Source of the DNA: Nitrosospira briensis
GTDB lineage: Bacteria; Pseudomonadota; Gammaproteobacteria; Burkholderiales; Nitrosomonadaceae
NCBI RefSeq assembly: GCF_900115125.1
Contig: NZ_FOVJ01000001.1
Span: 1,087,852-1,151,851, forward strand
Reading direction: 5' to 3'
Length of the DNA stretch: 64,000 bases
The position numbers and the translations under genes were made by a program. Positions 8,384 to 17,054 of the stretch are shown one piece after another (the stretch's first letter is position 1; every line of letters begins with the position of its first letter). Under the pieces are notes generated by a model. It made no database searches. It worked only from the letters and a program-made list of their open reading frames with translations, and had not been told where the DNA came from.

Positions 8384-8536
8384 TCAATAATCTTTCTCGG
8401 GCACGACAATAATCTTTTCGCTGGTTCCCGGGTCTCCCTTTGGACCGGGAGGACCGGATTTATCTGTACTTATTGATAGACAACCGGTAATTCCTGCAAG
8501 CATCACTACCAACATAAACAGCTTCAGGCTTTTCAT
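8384..8536 (-). CDS. Tiny lipoprotein with a collagen-like GPPGPKGDPG segment (50 aa)
   Basis: A 50-codon gene. The signal peptide MKSLKLFMLVVMLAGITGC has a clear lipobox LAGITGC with Cys19, so the mature protein would be about 32 residues anchored by lipid. The mature part contains the collagen-like triplets GPP-GPK-GDP-G and ends EKIIVVPEKDY. GGAAAA precedes the ATG, and a TATAAT box sits 23 bases before it. It stands alone between a tRNA and a PEP-CTERM gene. Similar tiny lipoproteins are often missed by gene callers. The function is unknown, probably structural at the membrane. Confidence 0.7.
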   Translation of the reverse strand: MKSLKLFMLVVMLAGITGCLSISTDKSGPPGPKGDPGTSEKIIVVPEKDY

Positions 8537-8558
8537 GTGATTTTCCTTTTTTAAGTTA

Positions 8559-8588
8559 ATTATAAGCGCTCCTGCAGGCGCAGATTAA
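8559..8588 (-). promoter_or_regulatory. Likely sigma-70 promoter of the tiny lipoprotein gene
   Basis: On the minus strand there is a perfect TATAAT (8559-8564), with a weak TTAATC in the -35 position after an 18-bp spacer. The predicted transcript would start about 15 bases before the ATG. Confidence 0.45.
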
Positions 8589-8742
8589 CCCGAAACTGTA
8601 GCTGTAACTGTTCGTTAACACACATTCCGTATTCTCTGCCGCGTGCGATAGTAGACGGAGAAATTTTTGGCGCTGCCTGCCGTTATCTATTCCGTCCTGT
8701 TCCTCGAAAGTGATTGGCGGGCTCTGGCGTTATGGGGAAAAG

Positions 8743-9876
8743 CTACGTCAGTTGCTTCTTGCCTTGCATGATGACTCCGAGAAGAACCAGACCTGCAATC
8801 ATTAAGGCAGAGGATGCAGGCTCGGGAATGGGAGCGACAAAGCCATTGGCAACCACCAGTCCTGAATTATTTATCCCATTGGCTTCACTCAGAAACCCTC
8901 CCGGAAGGGCCGCCAGCAAGTTAAGATCGCTCATGCCGACGCCATCAGGGGCGGTGCTGAAGGCATGCATATCACCCTGAGGTGACTGCGGCGTTCCGGC
9001 TACCTGCGCCGAACCTACTACCTGTCCGGCATCGTTAATGCCAAACGCTACGCTTTCATCTCCCCCCAGCGTACCGAGATCAGTCATGCCTGAGCCATTG
9101 GGGCCGGTAATGAAAGCATGAGAGTCTGACTGCCCTACTGTTCGCCCTGTACTATTGATTCCGTTTGCAAACGTCTCACCGCCCAGCGTATTGATATCGG
9201 CCATGTCAACACCGTTTGGGCCCGTAATAAAGGCGTGTTGACTCCCGTTACTGATGAATGAATCTCCCACTGCCCGTCCCGCTTCGTTGATACCATGGGC
9301 TGCGCTGTAGTCTCCACCCAGCGTGCCAAGGTCGGTCATATTCACACCACCCTGCCCAGTAATAAAAGCATGGGAAGAATTGTCGCCGGTTGTAAGGGAA
9401 ATTCCGGCGGCTTGTCCGGAGGCATTGATTGCATGAGCCCAGCTGTTGCTACCCCCCAAAGTGCCAAGGTCGGTCATGCCGATACCATTGGGGCCGGTGA
9501 TGAAAGCATGATAAGAGCCGTCACCGGCTATAAGGGAACGTCCTACAACCTGTCCCGTAGCGTTGACACCATAGGCCCAGCTATCACTGCCTCCCAAGGT
9601 GCCCAGATCAACCATTCCTTCGCCTTTGGGGCCGGTGATAAAGGCATGGGTATTTCCTTCAGGCGTTCTTGACCAACCCACTATTTGCCCTGCATCGTTG
9701 ATCCCCCGGCCGTAAGCGTCGATTCCGCCCAGACTTCCAATATCGGCAACCATTTTGCTATTTGGGTCAACAATGAAAGAACGAAAACCGGCAAACGCCG
9801 GGGATACCAAACCGAGACCGATCAGGATCGAGGCCAGGACCAGACTGCTGATTTTTGAGCTATGGCTTGTTTTCAT
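8743..9876 (-). CDS. Secreted HAF-repeat protein with PEP-CTERM sorting signal
   Basis: A 377-residue exported protein. It starts with a signal peptide (to about residue 29, ending SPAFA). About seven HAF repeats of ~37 residues follow, each with HAFITGPNG, then DLGTLGG, then GIN..GQVVG. It ends with the PEP-CTERM tripartite signal: PEP at PIPEPASS, a hydrophobic helix, then KK. PEP-CTERM proteins are processed by an exosortase and often attach to or accompany exopolysaccharide; no exosortase gene is in this window. GGAGC lies about nine bases before the ATG. The repeats are also visible in the DNA, so copy number may vary between strains. Confidence 0.92.
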   Translation of the reverse strand: MKTSHSSKISSLVLASILIGLGLVSPAFAGFRSFIVDPNSKMVADIGSLGGIDAYGRGINDAGQIVGWSRTPEGNTHAFITGPKGEGMVDLGTLGGSDSWAYGVNATGQVVGRSLIAGDGSYHAFITGPNGIGMTDLGTLGGSNSWAHAINASGQAAGISLTTGDNSSHAFITGQGGVNMTDLGTLGGDYSAAHGINEAGRAVGDSFISNGSQHAFITGPNGVDMADINTLGGETFANGINSTGRTVGQSDSHAFITGPNGSGMTDLGTLGGDESVAFGINDAGQVVGSAQVAGTPQSPQGDMHAFSTAPDGVGMSDLNLLAALPGGFLSEANGINNSGLVVANGFVAPIPEPASSALMIAGLVLLGVIMQGKKQLT

Positions 9877-10187
9877 GGTTTATGTGCTCCGATGAAGCGG
9901 AATAGGCGAAAAGTGTAATCCGACGAGCTTTACGTTTTAGCTTAGATCACGTATTGAAAATCTCAAGGTAAAATCAACTGATGTAGCCCCATCAAATTCC
10001 TTATGTGTTGGATACATAGGAGTCCATCCATGCCACTGCCTGAGTTCATGGTGCTACCCGGGATAACCTGGTCTATGGCTGCTTTAAGGGGCAAAACGAC
10101 TGGCTAAACAGTTGGCAGTTGGCTCAACACCAGACCAGCCATTAAGCTCTTTGCTCTGCATTATGAATATCAATTACGAGTAGCCGC
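9877..10187. other. Divergent spacer between the PEP-CTERM gene and the TPR-methyltransferase gene
   Basis: Should hold promoters for both flanking genes, but I see no convincing -35/-10 pair. Short open frames here look like chance. Confidence 0.4.
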
Positions 10188-12791
10188 ATGAAAAAGATTT
10201 CACGTAACGATCCATGCCCATGCAAGAGCGGCAAAAAATACAAGTATTGCTGCCAGGAGCTGGAAAAAATGTCAACCGCACGCACGAGTTCGGCAGCTTC
10301 CCCTACTCCATCAATTTCGGAATACCTCCAGACCGGAATTCAATATCATCAGGCCGGGCACTTACCTCAGGCGGAAGCAATCTATCATCGGATACTTCAG
10401 GTAACGCCCGAGCATCCTGGCGCGCTGCACTTCATGGGGCTAATAGCCAGGCAAACGGGAAAAATTGAAGCCGCCATTGAGCTCATTAGCAGGGCGCTCG
10501 CCTTCAAACCTGACTATGCCGAGGCCCATGGGAATCTGGGAAATGTGTTCAAGCAGCAGGGCAGGCTGGAAGATGCGATTAACAGTTATCGCAAGGCCCT
10601 CAATCTTAAACCCGATATGGCGGAGGTATACGCCAATCTGGGAAATGCCCTTATGGAACAGGGCAAGCTGGACGACGCGATTGCGAATTATCGCAAGGGC
10701 CTTGCGGTCAAGCCGGATTTAGCCGAAATGCATTGCAACCTGGGGAATGCGCTAAGGGAACAAGGCAAATTGGATGACGCGGCTGCCAGCTATCGCAAGG
10801 CGCTGACCTTGAATCCGGGTTTCGCCGAAGCACACAACAACCTGGGAAACCTGCTGAATGAGCAGGGCAAGCGCGAGGAAGCCATTCTCCGCTTTAAAAA
10901 GGCGCTCCATTTGCGGCCGAATTTTGCGGAGGCTTGCAGCAACCTGGGAAATGCCCTGAGGGAACTAGGCAGGCTGGACGAGGCGGTTGCCTCTTACCAA
11001 AACGCGCTCGCGCTCAGGCCAGACTATGCCCAGGCGTACAGCAATCTAGGGAACGCGCTGAGAGAACAAGGCAAGCTGGATGAGGCGATTATCAGTTACC
11101 AGTCCGGGTTGCGAATCAGTGAGGACCCGGACATAAAACAAGGATTCGCGCAGTGCATACGAAACGTCTCCTTTACTCATGAAATTCCCGGTATTCGCCC
11201 ACTCATCATCAGAGCCATGCGTGAGCCGTGGGAACGGCCCGCCGAACTGGCAAACCCGGCCATATCATTGGTCAAGTTGAATCCCGGTATCAGAAAATGG
11301 ATTGCTCGGGCGTCGAATGGAGCTCTGAACGGGAACTGTGCTGCTGGGACCAGGTCACCGGAGCAAGAACTGGCCCGTTCCTCTGGCTCACCTGACCTCG
11401 CCCCTGTTTACGACGACCTGCTGCTTCATTGTGTGCTGGAGACTACACCTGTCTGTGATGCGAAACTCGAACGGGTTCTCACCGCCATACGATCTGCCAT
11501 GCTGGACGCGGTAGTTAGCAGCGAAAATCACGGCAGGGTGCGTGACGCGTCTGATGCTGATAAAGATAAACTGGCTTTCTATTGCGCACTGGCGCGGCAG
11601 TCCTTCATCAATGAATACGTTTTTTCCTGCCCTCAGGAAGAGTTCAATCAGGCGCAATCGTTGAAAAACCGCCTTGCTGCTGCTCTCGCATCGAAAGAAC
11701 CGGTTCTTCCTTTATGGCTGCCAGCCGTGGCGGCATATTTCCCGCTGGCTTCATTACCGTCCGTCGAAGCGCTCCTGGCCTCTCCATGGCCTGATGCCGT
11801 GGCTGCACTGCTGGTGCAACAGGTAGAAGAACCTCTGGAAGAACGCCGTTATCGCCCGCTTATGCCGCGTTTGACTCCCATTGCGGATGCCATTTCCATT
11901 ACGGTTCAAAAGCAGTATGAGGAGAATCCGTACCCGAGGTGGGTCAAGCTCCCGCGCAGCAAAGCGGTCTCGATAGAGGATTATCTGCGCAACAAGTTTC
12001 CTCTTTCCTCGTTCACGCCGAGGAGCCGGGTTAACGAGGCGGACAGGCGGCTCGACATTCTGATAGCCGGATGCGGAACGGGTCAGCACTCGATTTCAAC
12101 GGCGCAGCGGTACAGGAACGCCAAAGTTCTTGCTGTCGATTTGAGCTTGACAAGCCTCTGCTATGCGAAAAGAAAGACTCGCGAGCTGGGCCTGAAGAAT
12201 ATTGATTACGCGCAGGCCGACATCCTGAGCCTCGATTCACTGAGTTCAGCAGATCACACCTTCGATATCGTGGAATCAGTGGGTGTGCTGCATCATCTTG
12301 CAGATCCTTTGGCGGGATGGCGAAAACTGGTTTCCTTAATGCGGCCTGGCGCGTTCATGCGCCTCGGTTTTTATAGTGAGTACGCCCGGCGGAACGAAAC
12401 CGCAGCGCGACGTTTCATTGCAGAACGGGGATATGCATCGAATCCTGGAGATATCCGGCGTTGCCGCCAGGAACTGATGTCTGCGGAAAACGCTGCGCAG
12501 TTCAGGCAAATTTTATCGGCCAGAGATTTTTATACCGTCAGTGAATGCCGCGATTTACTTTTTCATGTTCAGGAGCATCGTTACACCCTGCCTCAACTGA
12601 AGGAAAATCTGCGGGAACTTGAATTGACGTTTATCGGATTTTCCCTTGATTCCGCCGTCATCAAACAATATGGGCAACGCTTTCCGGATGATATCCCTCA
12701 GGCCAATCTGGACAATTGGCATATGTTCGAACTGGAACATCCTGATACTTTTACCGGCATGTATCAGTTCTGGGTACAGAAGCGCGGCTGA
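10188..12791 (+). CDS. SEC-C / TPR / SAM-methyltransferase fusion protein
   Basis: An 867-residue multidomain protein. Residues 1-28 form a SEC-C zinc motif (NDPCPCKSGKKYKYCC). Residues ~50-330 hold a run of tetratricopeptide repeats, each with the A-x-A-H/Y-x-NLGN-x-L-x-E-Q-G-K-L-D-x-A pattern. After a helical linker, a class I SAM-dependent methyltransferase begins near 620, with the glycine loop LIAGCGTGQH near 626, the acidic VLAVDLS, and FDIVESVGVLHHL. TPR-methyltransferase proteins may modify cell-surface or protein substrates. It is monocistronic in its context. The start at 10188 is the only one keeping the SEC-C motif, although the ribosome-binding site is weak. Confidence 0.88.
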   Translation: MKKISRNDPCPCKSGKKYKYCCQELEKMSTARTSSAASPTPSISEYLQTGIQYHQAGHLPQAEAIYHRILQVTPEHPGALHFMGLIARQTGKIEAAIELISRALAFKPDYAEAHGNLGNVFKQQGRLEDAINSYRKALNLKPDMAEVYANLGNALMEQGKLDDAIANYRKGLAVKPDLAEMHCNLGNALREQGKLDDAAASYRKALTLNPGFAEAHNNLGNLLNEQGKREEAILRFKKALHLRPNFAEACSNLGNALRELGRLDEAVASYQNALALRPDYAQAYSNLGNALREQGKLDEAIISYQSGLRISEDPDIKQGFAQCIRNVSFTHEIPGIRPLIIRAMREPWERPAELANPAISLVKLNPGIRKWIARASNGALNGNCAAGTRSPEQELARSSGSPDLAPVYDDLLLHCVLETTPVCDAKLERVLTAIRSAMLDAVVSSENHGRVRDASDADKDKLAFYCALARQSFINEYVFSCPQEEFNQAQSLKNRLAAALASKEPVLPLWLPAVAAYFPLASLPSVEALLASPWPDAVAALLVQQVEEPLEERRYRPLMPRLTPIADAISITVQKQYEENPYPRWVKLPRSKAVSIEDYLRNKFPLSSFTPRSRVNEADRRLDILIAGCGTGQHSISTAQRYRNAKVLAVDLSLTSLCYAKRKTRELGLKNIDYAQADILSLDSLSSADHTFDIVESVGVLHHLADPLAGWRKLVSLMRPGAFMRLGFYSEYARRNETAARRFIAERGYASNPGDIRRCRQELMSAENAAQFRQILSARDFYTVSECRDLLFHVQEHRYTLPQLKENLRELELTFIGFSLDSAVIKQYGQRFPDDIPQANLDNWHMFELEHPDTFTGMYQFWVQKRG

Positions 12792-13188
12792 AATCCCTGG
12801 TATGACGGCTAGTCCCCATGAATCCCGGGGAAATTTCTGCGGGCCGACAAAGATATACGAGAAATTTCGCTTGACATTTTTACAGTAATCCACACGCGTA
12901 ACAATAATCGTATAATCAGCCACCATCGACCGCAGCAAACGCGCGCCACGCCTGGCTTTTCTCTTAACATGCTGAAATTAAACGTACTTCTTAAATGTTT
13001 AAAAAATAGCCAAACAAGAAAATAGCGTTACGGGAAGGCGACTTACTCACCGTGTTAAGAGCTTATCAACAAACTTATCCACAGAAATTGTGGACAATGA
13101 AGCTCTTCCTCCGGGCCGGACCGATTCCTGCACCCGGGCACCAGGGAAATGCCCGGCCCGCGTCTGGGCAAGCCTCTGATACAGTCTG
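12792..13188. other. Intergenic region containing DnaA-box/hairpin repeat copy 1
   Basis: No gene supported. Contains the 79-bp repeat copy at 13035-13113 and a short GC-rich dyad (CCGGGCA with TGCCCGG, near 13134-13155). The region lies between the 3' ends of two convergent genes. Confidence 0.5.
13035..13113. repeat. DnaA-box/hairpin repeat, copy 1
   Basis: Aligns without gaps to 14953-15031 at 55 of 79 positions. It has a consensus DnaA box TTATCCACA at 13075-13083, whose inverse arm TGTGGACAA at 13089-13097 makes a hairpin with a five-base loop. Outer arms AAGAGCTT and AAGCTCTT enclose it. Confidence 0.7.
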
Positions 13189-13425
13189 CTAATGCGGTTG
13201 GTTCATCATCCCGACTGGATCCTCATACTCCCCTAAACGAAGAGCGGCTTCCACGGCTTTTTTTGCCTCCTCGACGGTCTTCGCATGGGTGAGGTCCACG
13301 GCGGGGTTGGGATAACTGTGCCAAAATGTAAAACCGGCCGTTGTAATCCAGAGTAGACCTCTGACATGTTGCTCTACAAATACCTCGTGATGATTTTCGT
13401 CAACCACCTTCCATTCTATATCCAT
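13189..13425 (-). CDS. Small hypothetical protein (78 aa)
   Basis: A 78-residue soluble protein. It begins MDIEWKVVDENHHEVFVEQ, has an aromatic-rich centre (LLWITTAGFTFWHSYPN) and ends with a helical EEAKKAVEAALRLGEYED. A good AAGGAGA ribosome-binding site precedes the ATG, which supports a real gene. I know no family for it. It lies divergently from the haloperoxidase-like gene. Confidence 0.6.
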   Translation of the reverse strand: MDIEWKVVDENHHEVFVEQHVRGLLWITTAGFTFWHSYPNPAVDLTHAKTVEEAKKAVEAALRLGEYEDPVGMMNQPH

Positions 13426-13610
13426 AATTCAGTCTCCTTGATACGTTACAATACACAAGCTGGACATTTACCTCAAGCCAAGCCATCGTGCGGCGCATAT
13501 TGCAGATACCTGCAGGATCAATTCAAATCCTGCATTCCTTGAACCAAAGTCTGGCCGGGACGCACCTGGTCCTAAGTATATTGTTGTTTAACTCCAGCGT
13601 GGAAAAATCT

Positions 13611-14861
13611 ATGATTCAAAACATCAGGAAGCGCTTGACACCCGGACTGGCCGTTGCCTCGGTGGTTGCCCTTGTCTCGGCGCTCTCAAGTTCAGCATTG
13701 AAAGCCGATGCAGTGACCGATTGGAATCGCATTGCAGGCGACGCCATTGTCGATGCCCGGTTGGGCCCGCTGCCGGCTGATCGGGTACTGGCTATTATGC
13801 ATGCGGCAGTATACGAAGCCGTAAATGCGATTACCAAACGCTATCCATCGGATAAGTCCGGCTTGAAGGCGCCACCGGGGGCTTCGGTAGATGCAGCCGT
13901 TGCGGCCGTCAATCGCATCGTGCTGTCGGAGCTCGTGCCATCCCGGAAACCTGCTGTCGAAGCCGCTTATGAGGCTGCGTTGACGAAGGTGAGCGATGGC
14001 GCGGCAAAGACCGACGGTATTTTAGTGGGAGAAAAAGCTGCCAGGGGAATTCTGTCCAGACGCGCAAATGATGGAATCGCAACAGGGGAAACATATCGGC
14101 CTCATACCTCTCCAGGCGTATACGTGCCGACCGTAATACCGGAAGCGCCCCACTGGTTACAGATCACGCCATGGCTGATGACGAGCGCCTCGCAATTTCG
14201 TCCCGCTCCGCCTCCCCGGCTCAACAGTGACGTATGGGCACGTGACTACAACGAGGTCAAAGCGCTGGGCGGCAAGAATAGTAGGCAGCGTACTGCTGAA
14301 CAGACCGATATCGCCCGTTTTTGGGAGGAGGTGATGCCCCCCATTTATCACGGGATCGTGCGCTCTGTTGCCGACGTCCCGGGAAGAGAAACTACCCGGA
14401 ACGCGCGCTTGTTCGCAGCAGTGACCCAAGCCACGAACGATGCGCTGATCGCGGTATTTGATGCGAAGTACCACTATGGCTTCTGGCGGCCCGTCACGGC
14501 GATCCGCAACGGCGATATCGACGGAAACGACCGCACAGAGCGGGATCCGTCCTGGCTGCCCTTCATCGATACGCCCATGCACCCTGAATATCCCTGCGCG
14601 CATTGCATTATTTCCGGCGCTGTCGGCGCAGTACTGGAAGCGGAGGTTGGAGCAGAACCCATGCCGCTTCTGACGACGGTAAGCCAGGCCGCGGGTGGCA
14701 CGTCGCGAAGCTGGACGCGAATCGAAGATATTACACGGGAAGTTGCGAATGCCCGGATCTATGATGGCGTGCACTATCGTAGCTCGGCGGAAGTGGGAAC
14801 CGCAATGGGTAAACAGATCGGCGAACTTGCAGTGAAAAAATACCTTCAACCGCTCAAGTAG
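13611..14861 (+). CDS. Secreted vanadium-haloperoxidase-like / PAP2-fold protein
   Basis: A 416-residue exported protein. After a signal peptide (about 1-32, ending SALKADA) comes an all-helical body with the vanadium-haloperoxidase/PAP2 pocket: KYHYGFWRP supplies the Lys and Arg, YPCAHCIISG supplies the His, and RIYDGVHYR supplies a second Arg and His. Family members oxidise halides with peroxide or hydrolyse phosphate esters. Here the serine normally before the active-site Ala/Gly-His is replaced by Cys, so the activity is uncertain. Start 13611 keeps the signal peptide; an upstream in-frame start at 13488 would place 41 residues before it. Confidence 0.85.
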   Translation: MIQNIRKRLTPGLAVASVVALVSALSSSALKADAVTDWNRIAGDAIVDARLGPLPADRVLAIMHAAVYEAVNAITKRYPSDKSGLKAPPGASVDAAVAAVNRIVLSELVPSRKPAVEAAYEAALTKVSDGAAKTDGILVGEKAARGILSRRANDGIATGETYRPHTSPGVYVPTVIPEAPHWLQITPWLMTSASQFRPAPPPRLNSDVWARDYNEVKALGGKNSRQRTAEQTDIARFWEEVMPPIYHGIVRSVADVPGRETTRNARLFAAVTQATNDALIAVFDAKYHYGFWRPVTAIRNGDIDGNDRTERDPSWLPFIDTPMHPEYPCAHCIISGAVGAVLEAEVGAEPMPLLTTVSQAAGGTSRSWTRIEDITREVANARIYDGVHYRSSAEVGTAMGKQIGELAVKKYLQPLK

Positions 14862-14869
14862 AACGGCTC

Positions 14870-14892
14870 GGGCGGATATAACGCCCTTCTTC
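14870..14892 (+). terminator. Weak intrinsic terminator after the haloperoxidase-like gene
   Basis: A five-base-pair GGGCG/CGCCC hairpin with a seven-base loop, nine bases after the stop codon, followed by TTCTTCT. The stem is short, so confidence is modest. Confidence 0.4.
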
Positions 14893-14952
14893 TGCGTCTG
14901 TGTTAACTGGATACCGAGCAGCACATCGGTCGTGATAGCCAATTCGCGCGGA

Positions 14953-15031
14953 GGGGCGACTTACTCATCGTGCCCATGGATTATCCACATACTTATCCAT
15001 AGCAATTATGGATGACGAGCTTCTTGCCGAG
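14953..15031. repeat. DnaA-box/hairpin repeat, copy 2
   Basis: Second copy of the element at 13035, 1918 bp away in the same orientation. TTATCCACA lies at 14981-14989. A hairpin (14993-15001 with 15007-15015) has the stem TCCATA/TATGGA where copy 1 has TCCACA/TGTGGA, a paired base change. The gene-free stretch from 14862 to 15214 holds little else, apart from a GCCGAG/CTCGGC dyad near 15026-15049. Confidence 0.7.
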
Positions 15032-15214
15032 GTCGAGATTTCCCTCGGCATCCACATAAAAAATACGTTGCACAGGTCCGGGTTTTGGGAACCAAGCCCG
15101 CATGTCGTTGACTAAATTTTTTTGATAGAACTATCTGGAAAGGGTATGACGCAGGGCCGGCTGTGCTATCACCGGATTTTTTCTTTGCCGTTTGTTTTTT
15201 GGAAGGAGAAAAAA

Positions 15215-15421
15215 ATGAAGAAGCGAAATCACAATCATCATGAAGCATTCACCTCCTTTTCTGGTCCGCTGGACCACGGAGCGGAGGTCTTCACACAAAA
15301 AATGTTCAAACATTCTCAATCAAAGACTCAGGAAGTCTGGGACGACATAAAAAAAACCCGGCAAGAAAAAATGGTCGCCATCAAATCCAGGTCGAGAAAG
15401 GAAGGGTTGAATCGGAACTGA
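15215..15421 (+). CDS. Small basic protein, paralogue A (68 aa)
   Basis: A 68-residue basic protein starting MKKRNHNHHEAFTSF, containing FTQKMFKHSQS and a Lys/Arg-rich tail. GGAAGGAG seven bases before the ATG is a strong ribosome-binding site. The gene at 20505 encodes a related protein sharing MKKR, AFT-x-F, F-x-QK-x-FKH-x-QS and a basic C-terminal helix, which argues that both are real. Possible roles are nucleic-acid or surface binding, but none is established. Confidence 0.65.
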   Translation: MKKRNHNHHEAFTSFSGPLDHGAEVFTQKMFKHSQSKTQEVWDDIKKTRQEKMVAIKSRSRKEGLNRN

Positions 15422-15617
15422 TCACCGCGCCCAGGCATGACCACTGGTAGTAAGCCCCACGCAAAGGGGGGAACCTGCAGCTTTCAACGTCAAAAATCCC
15501 ACAATCCAAACACTGGTAATAAAAGAAAAACAGGTCTGGCTGTTCCTCTTTAGATCTTGCTGGATCAGGCCGGTCGTTACCACGTCCAATTTACTGTAAT
15601 CCAGGTTAAGGAAAGCG

Positions 15618-17054
15618 CTAAATCACCCGGATATTCTTGAACTGCCACGGGTCGGCGCCATCCACATCCTCATGGAACAGCCATCCTCTGTCTTGCAGGG
15701 GCGTCCAATCGGTGTATACGCTTACAAGCTCGCCAAGATAAGGCTGTGCAATTTCCAGGATAACTTCATGGTCGATGTCATCGGGCTCTACCACGCCCGC
15801 GTAAGGATTTTGAAGCATCCAGACCATGCCAGCCAGAACCCCAGCCACGACTTGCGAGCTGGTTGCGTTGTTATACGGTGCCAATCGCCGCGCTTCATGG
15901 ATCGACAAGCGCGAACCGTACCAATAGGCTCCTTTGCGATGCCCCATGAGCAGGACGCCGAGCTCATCCACGCCATCCACTATATCGTCGCGAAGAATTC
16001 GCTTGCTGGACTGCAAGCGCCAATTTCTGCCTGCCAGCTCGTGGATGGAAAGCACAGCGTCGTCACAGGGATGGTAGGCATAATTCACTGTCGGACGATA
16101 GACCACCTTTCCATGTTCTCTCAAGGTGAGATGATCCGCTATTGAAATGGATTCACCATGTGTGATCAGGAAACCATGGTAAGAACCGCCAAGAGGTACC
16201 CAACTACGTACGCGTGTAGCGGCACCCGGGCGATTAAGGTAAATGGCTGCATCACAGCCGAATCCATGACGTGCTCCGTCAAGGGGCCAGTGACGCTCGT
16301 GGCTGCCCCATCCGAGCTCGGAAGGCTGAAGGCTCTCGCCCACGAATCCATCCACAGACCAGGTATTGACGAATTCATTGGCCTGTTTACGCTGCGCCCC
16401 TATTTGCGTATCGCGCTCGGCGATATGAATGGCCTTTATTTCAAGGCGAGATGCCAGCTCGGCCCATTCTACCCGGCTTACCGGTTTTTTTACTTTCATG
16501 CCTGTATCGGCGGCGATATTCAGCAGAGCCTGCTTAACGAATGTCGAAGCAAGGCCGGGATTGGCGCCGTGCGCCAGGAGGGCCGTCGGCCCTTCCCCTT
16601 TTTCACGCGCGAAAGCGAGGGCTTTTTCTCGCAAAGCGTAATTGGAGCGCAGCGACACCGAGACCGACCTGTCGGTATAGCCGCCTGACCAGGGCTCAAT
16701 GCAAGTATCAAGATATAATGATCCTCGCCGCCAGCACAGATCTACAAGCGCAAGGCTGGAAACATCCACTGCCAGGTTGAGCAGGAAATCCCCCTTGTTC
16801 AGGCACGGTTCGAGCACGGCAAGATAGTTTTCCTCTGTCAACAAATGAGGCGTAAATGCAACGCCGAATTCTCTTGCAATGTTCTGTCCATTCTCGTCGG
16901 CAGAAATTATTTTGACCTGCTCGGGGGCTATTTCAATGTTGTGGAACAGCAACCTTAGCAAGGCTTGGCCTATGCTGCCAAAACCTACTATTACCAGGTT
17001 TCCCTGTAAATGCCCCTGTTTGGTATGTGCTTGCTTGTGTGCTTTCATTTCCAT
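15618..17054 (-). CDS. hss: Homospermidine synthase
   Basis: Makes sym-homospermidine from putrescine (or putrescine plus spermidine) in an NAD-dependent reaction; the polyamine supports growth and stress tolerance. An N-terminal Rossmann fold is shown by LVIVGFGSIGQALLRLL (residues ~20-36). Family signatures follow, such as the YLDTCIEPWSGGY stretch, LLAHGANPGLAS, and EWAELASRLEIKAIHIAERD in the substrate-binding region. The length of 478 matches bacterial homospermidine synthases. The start at 17054 lies at the beginning of a polar tail before the Rossmann strand. It is monocistronic, with a weak AT-rich hairpin (about 15518-15553) downstream. Confidence 0.93.
   Translation of the reverse strand: MEMKAHKQAHTKQGHLQGNLVIVGFGSIGQALLRLLFHNIEIAPEQVKIISADENGQNIAREFGVAFTPHLLTEENYLAVLEPCLNKGDFLLNLAVDVSSLALVDLCWRRGSLYLDTCIEPWSGGYTDRSVSVSLRSNYALREKALAFAREKGEGPTALLAHGANPGLASTFVKQALLNIAADTGMKVKKPVSRVEWAELASRLEIKAIHIAERDTQIGAQRKQANEFVNTWSVDGFVGESLQPSELGWGSHERHWPLDGARHGFGCDAAIYLNRPGAATRVRSWVPLGGSYHGFLITHGESISIADHLTLREHGKVVYRPTVNYAYHPCDDAVLSIHELAGRNWRLQSSKRILRDDIVDGVDELGVLLMGHRKGAYWYGSRLSIHEARRLAPYNNATSSQVVAGVLAGMVWMLQNPYAGVVEPDDIDHEVILEIAQPYLGELVSVYTDWTPLQDRGWLFHEDVDGADPWQFKNIRVI

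Noticed and set aside
10021-10145. Short frames suggesting a decayed gene upstream of the TPR-methyltransferase
   Set aside because: Only 20-30 codons in any frame, and no similarity that I can name.
13035-15031. A chromosomal replication origin based on the DnaA boxes
   Set aside because: Only a few boxes, no dnaA/dnaN nearby and no AT-rich unwinding region; a regulatory or titration site is more likely.
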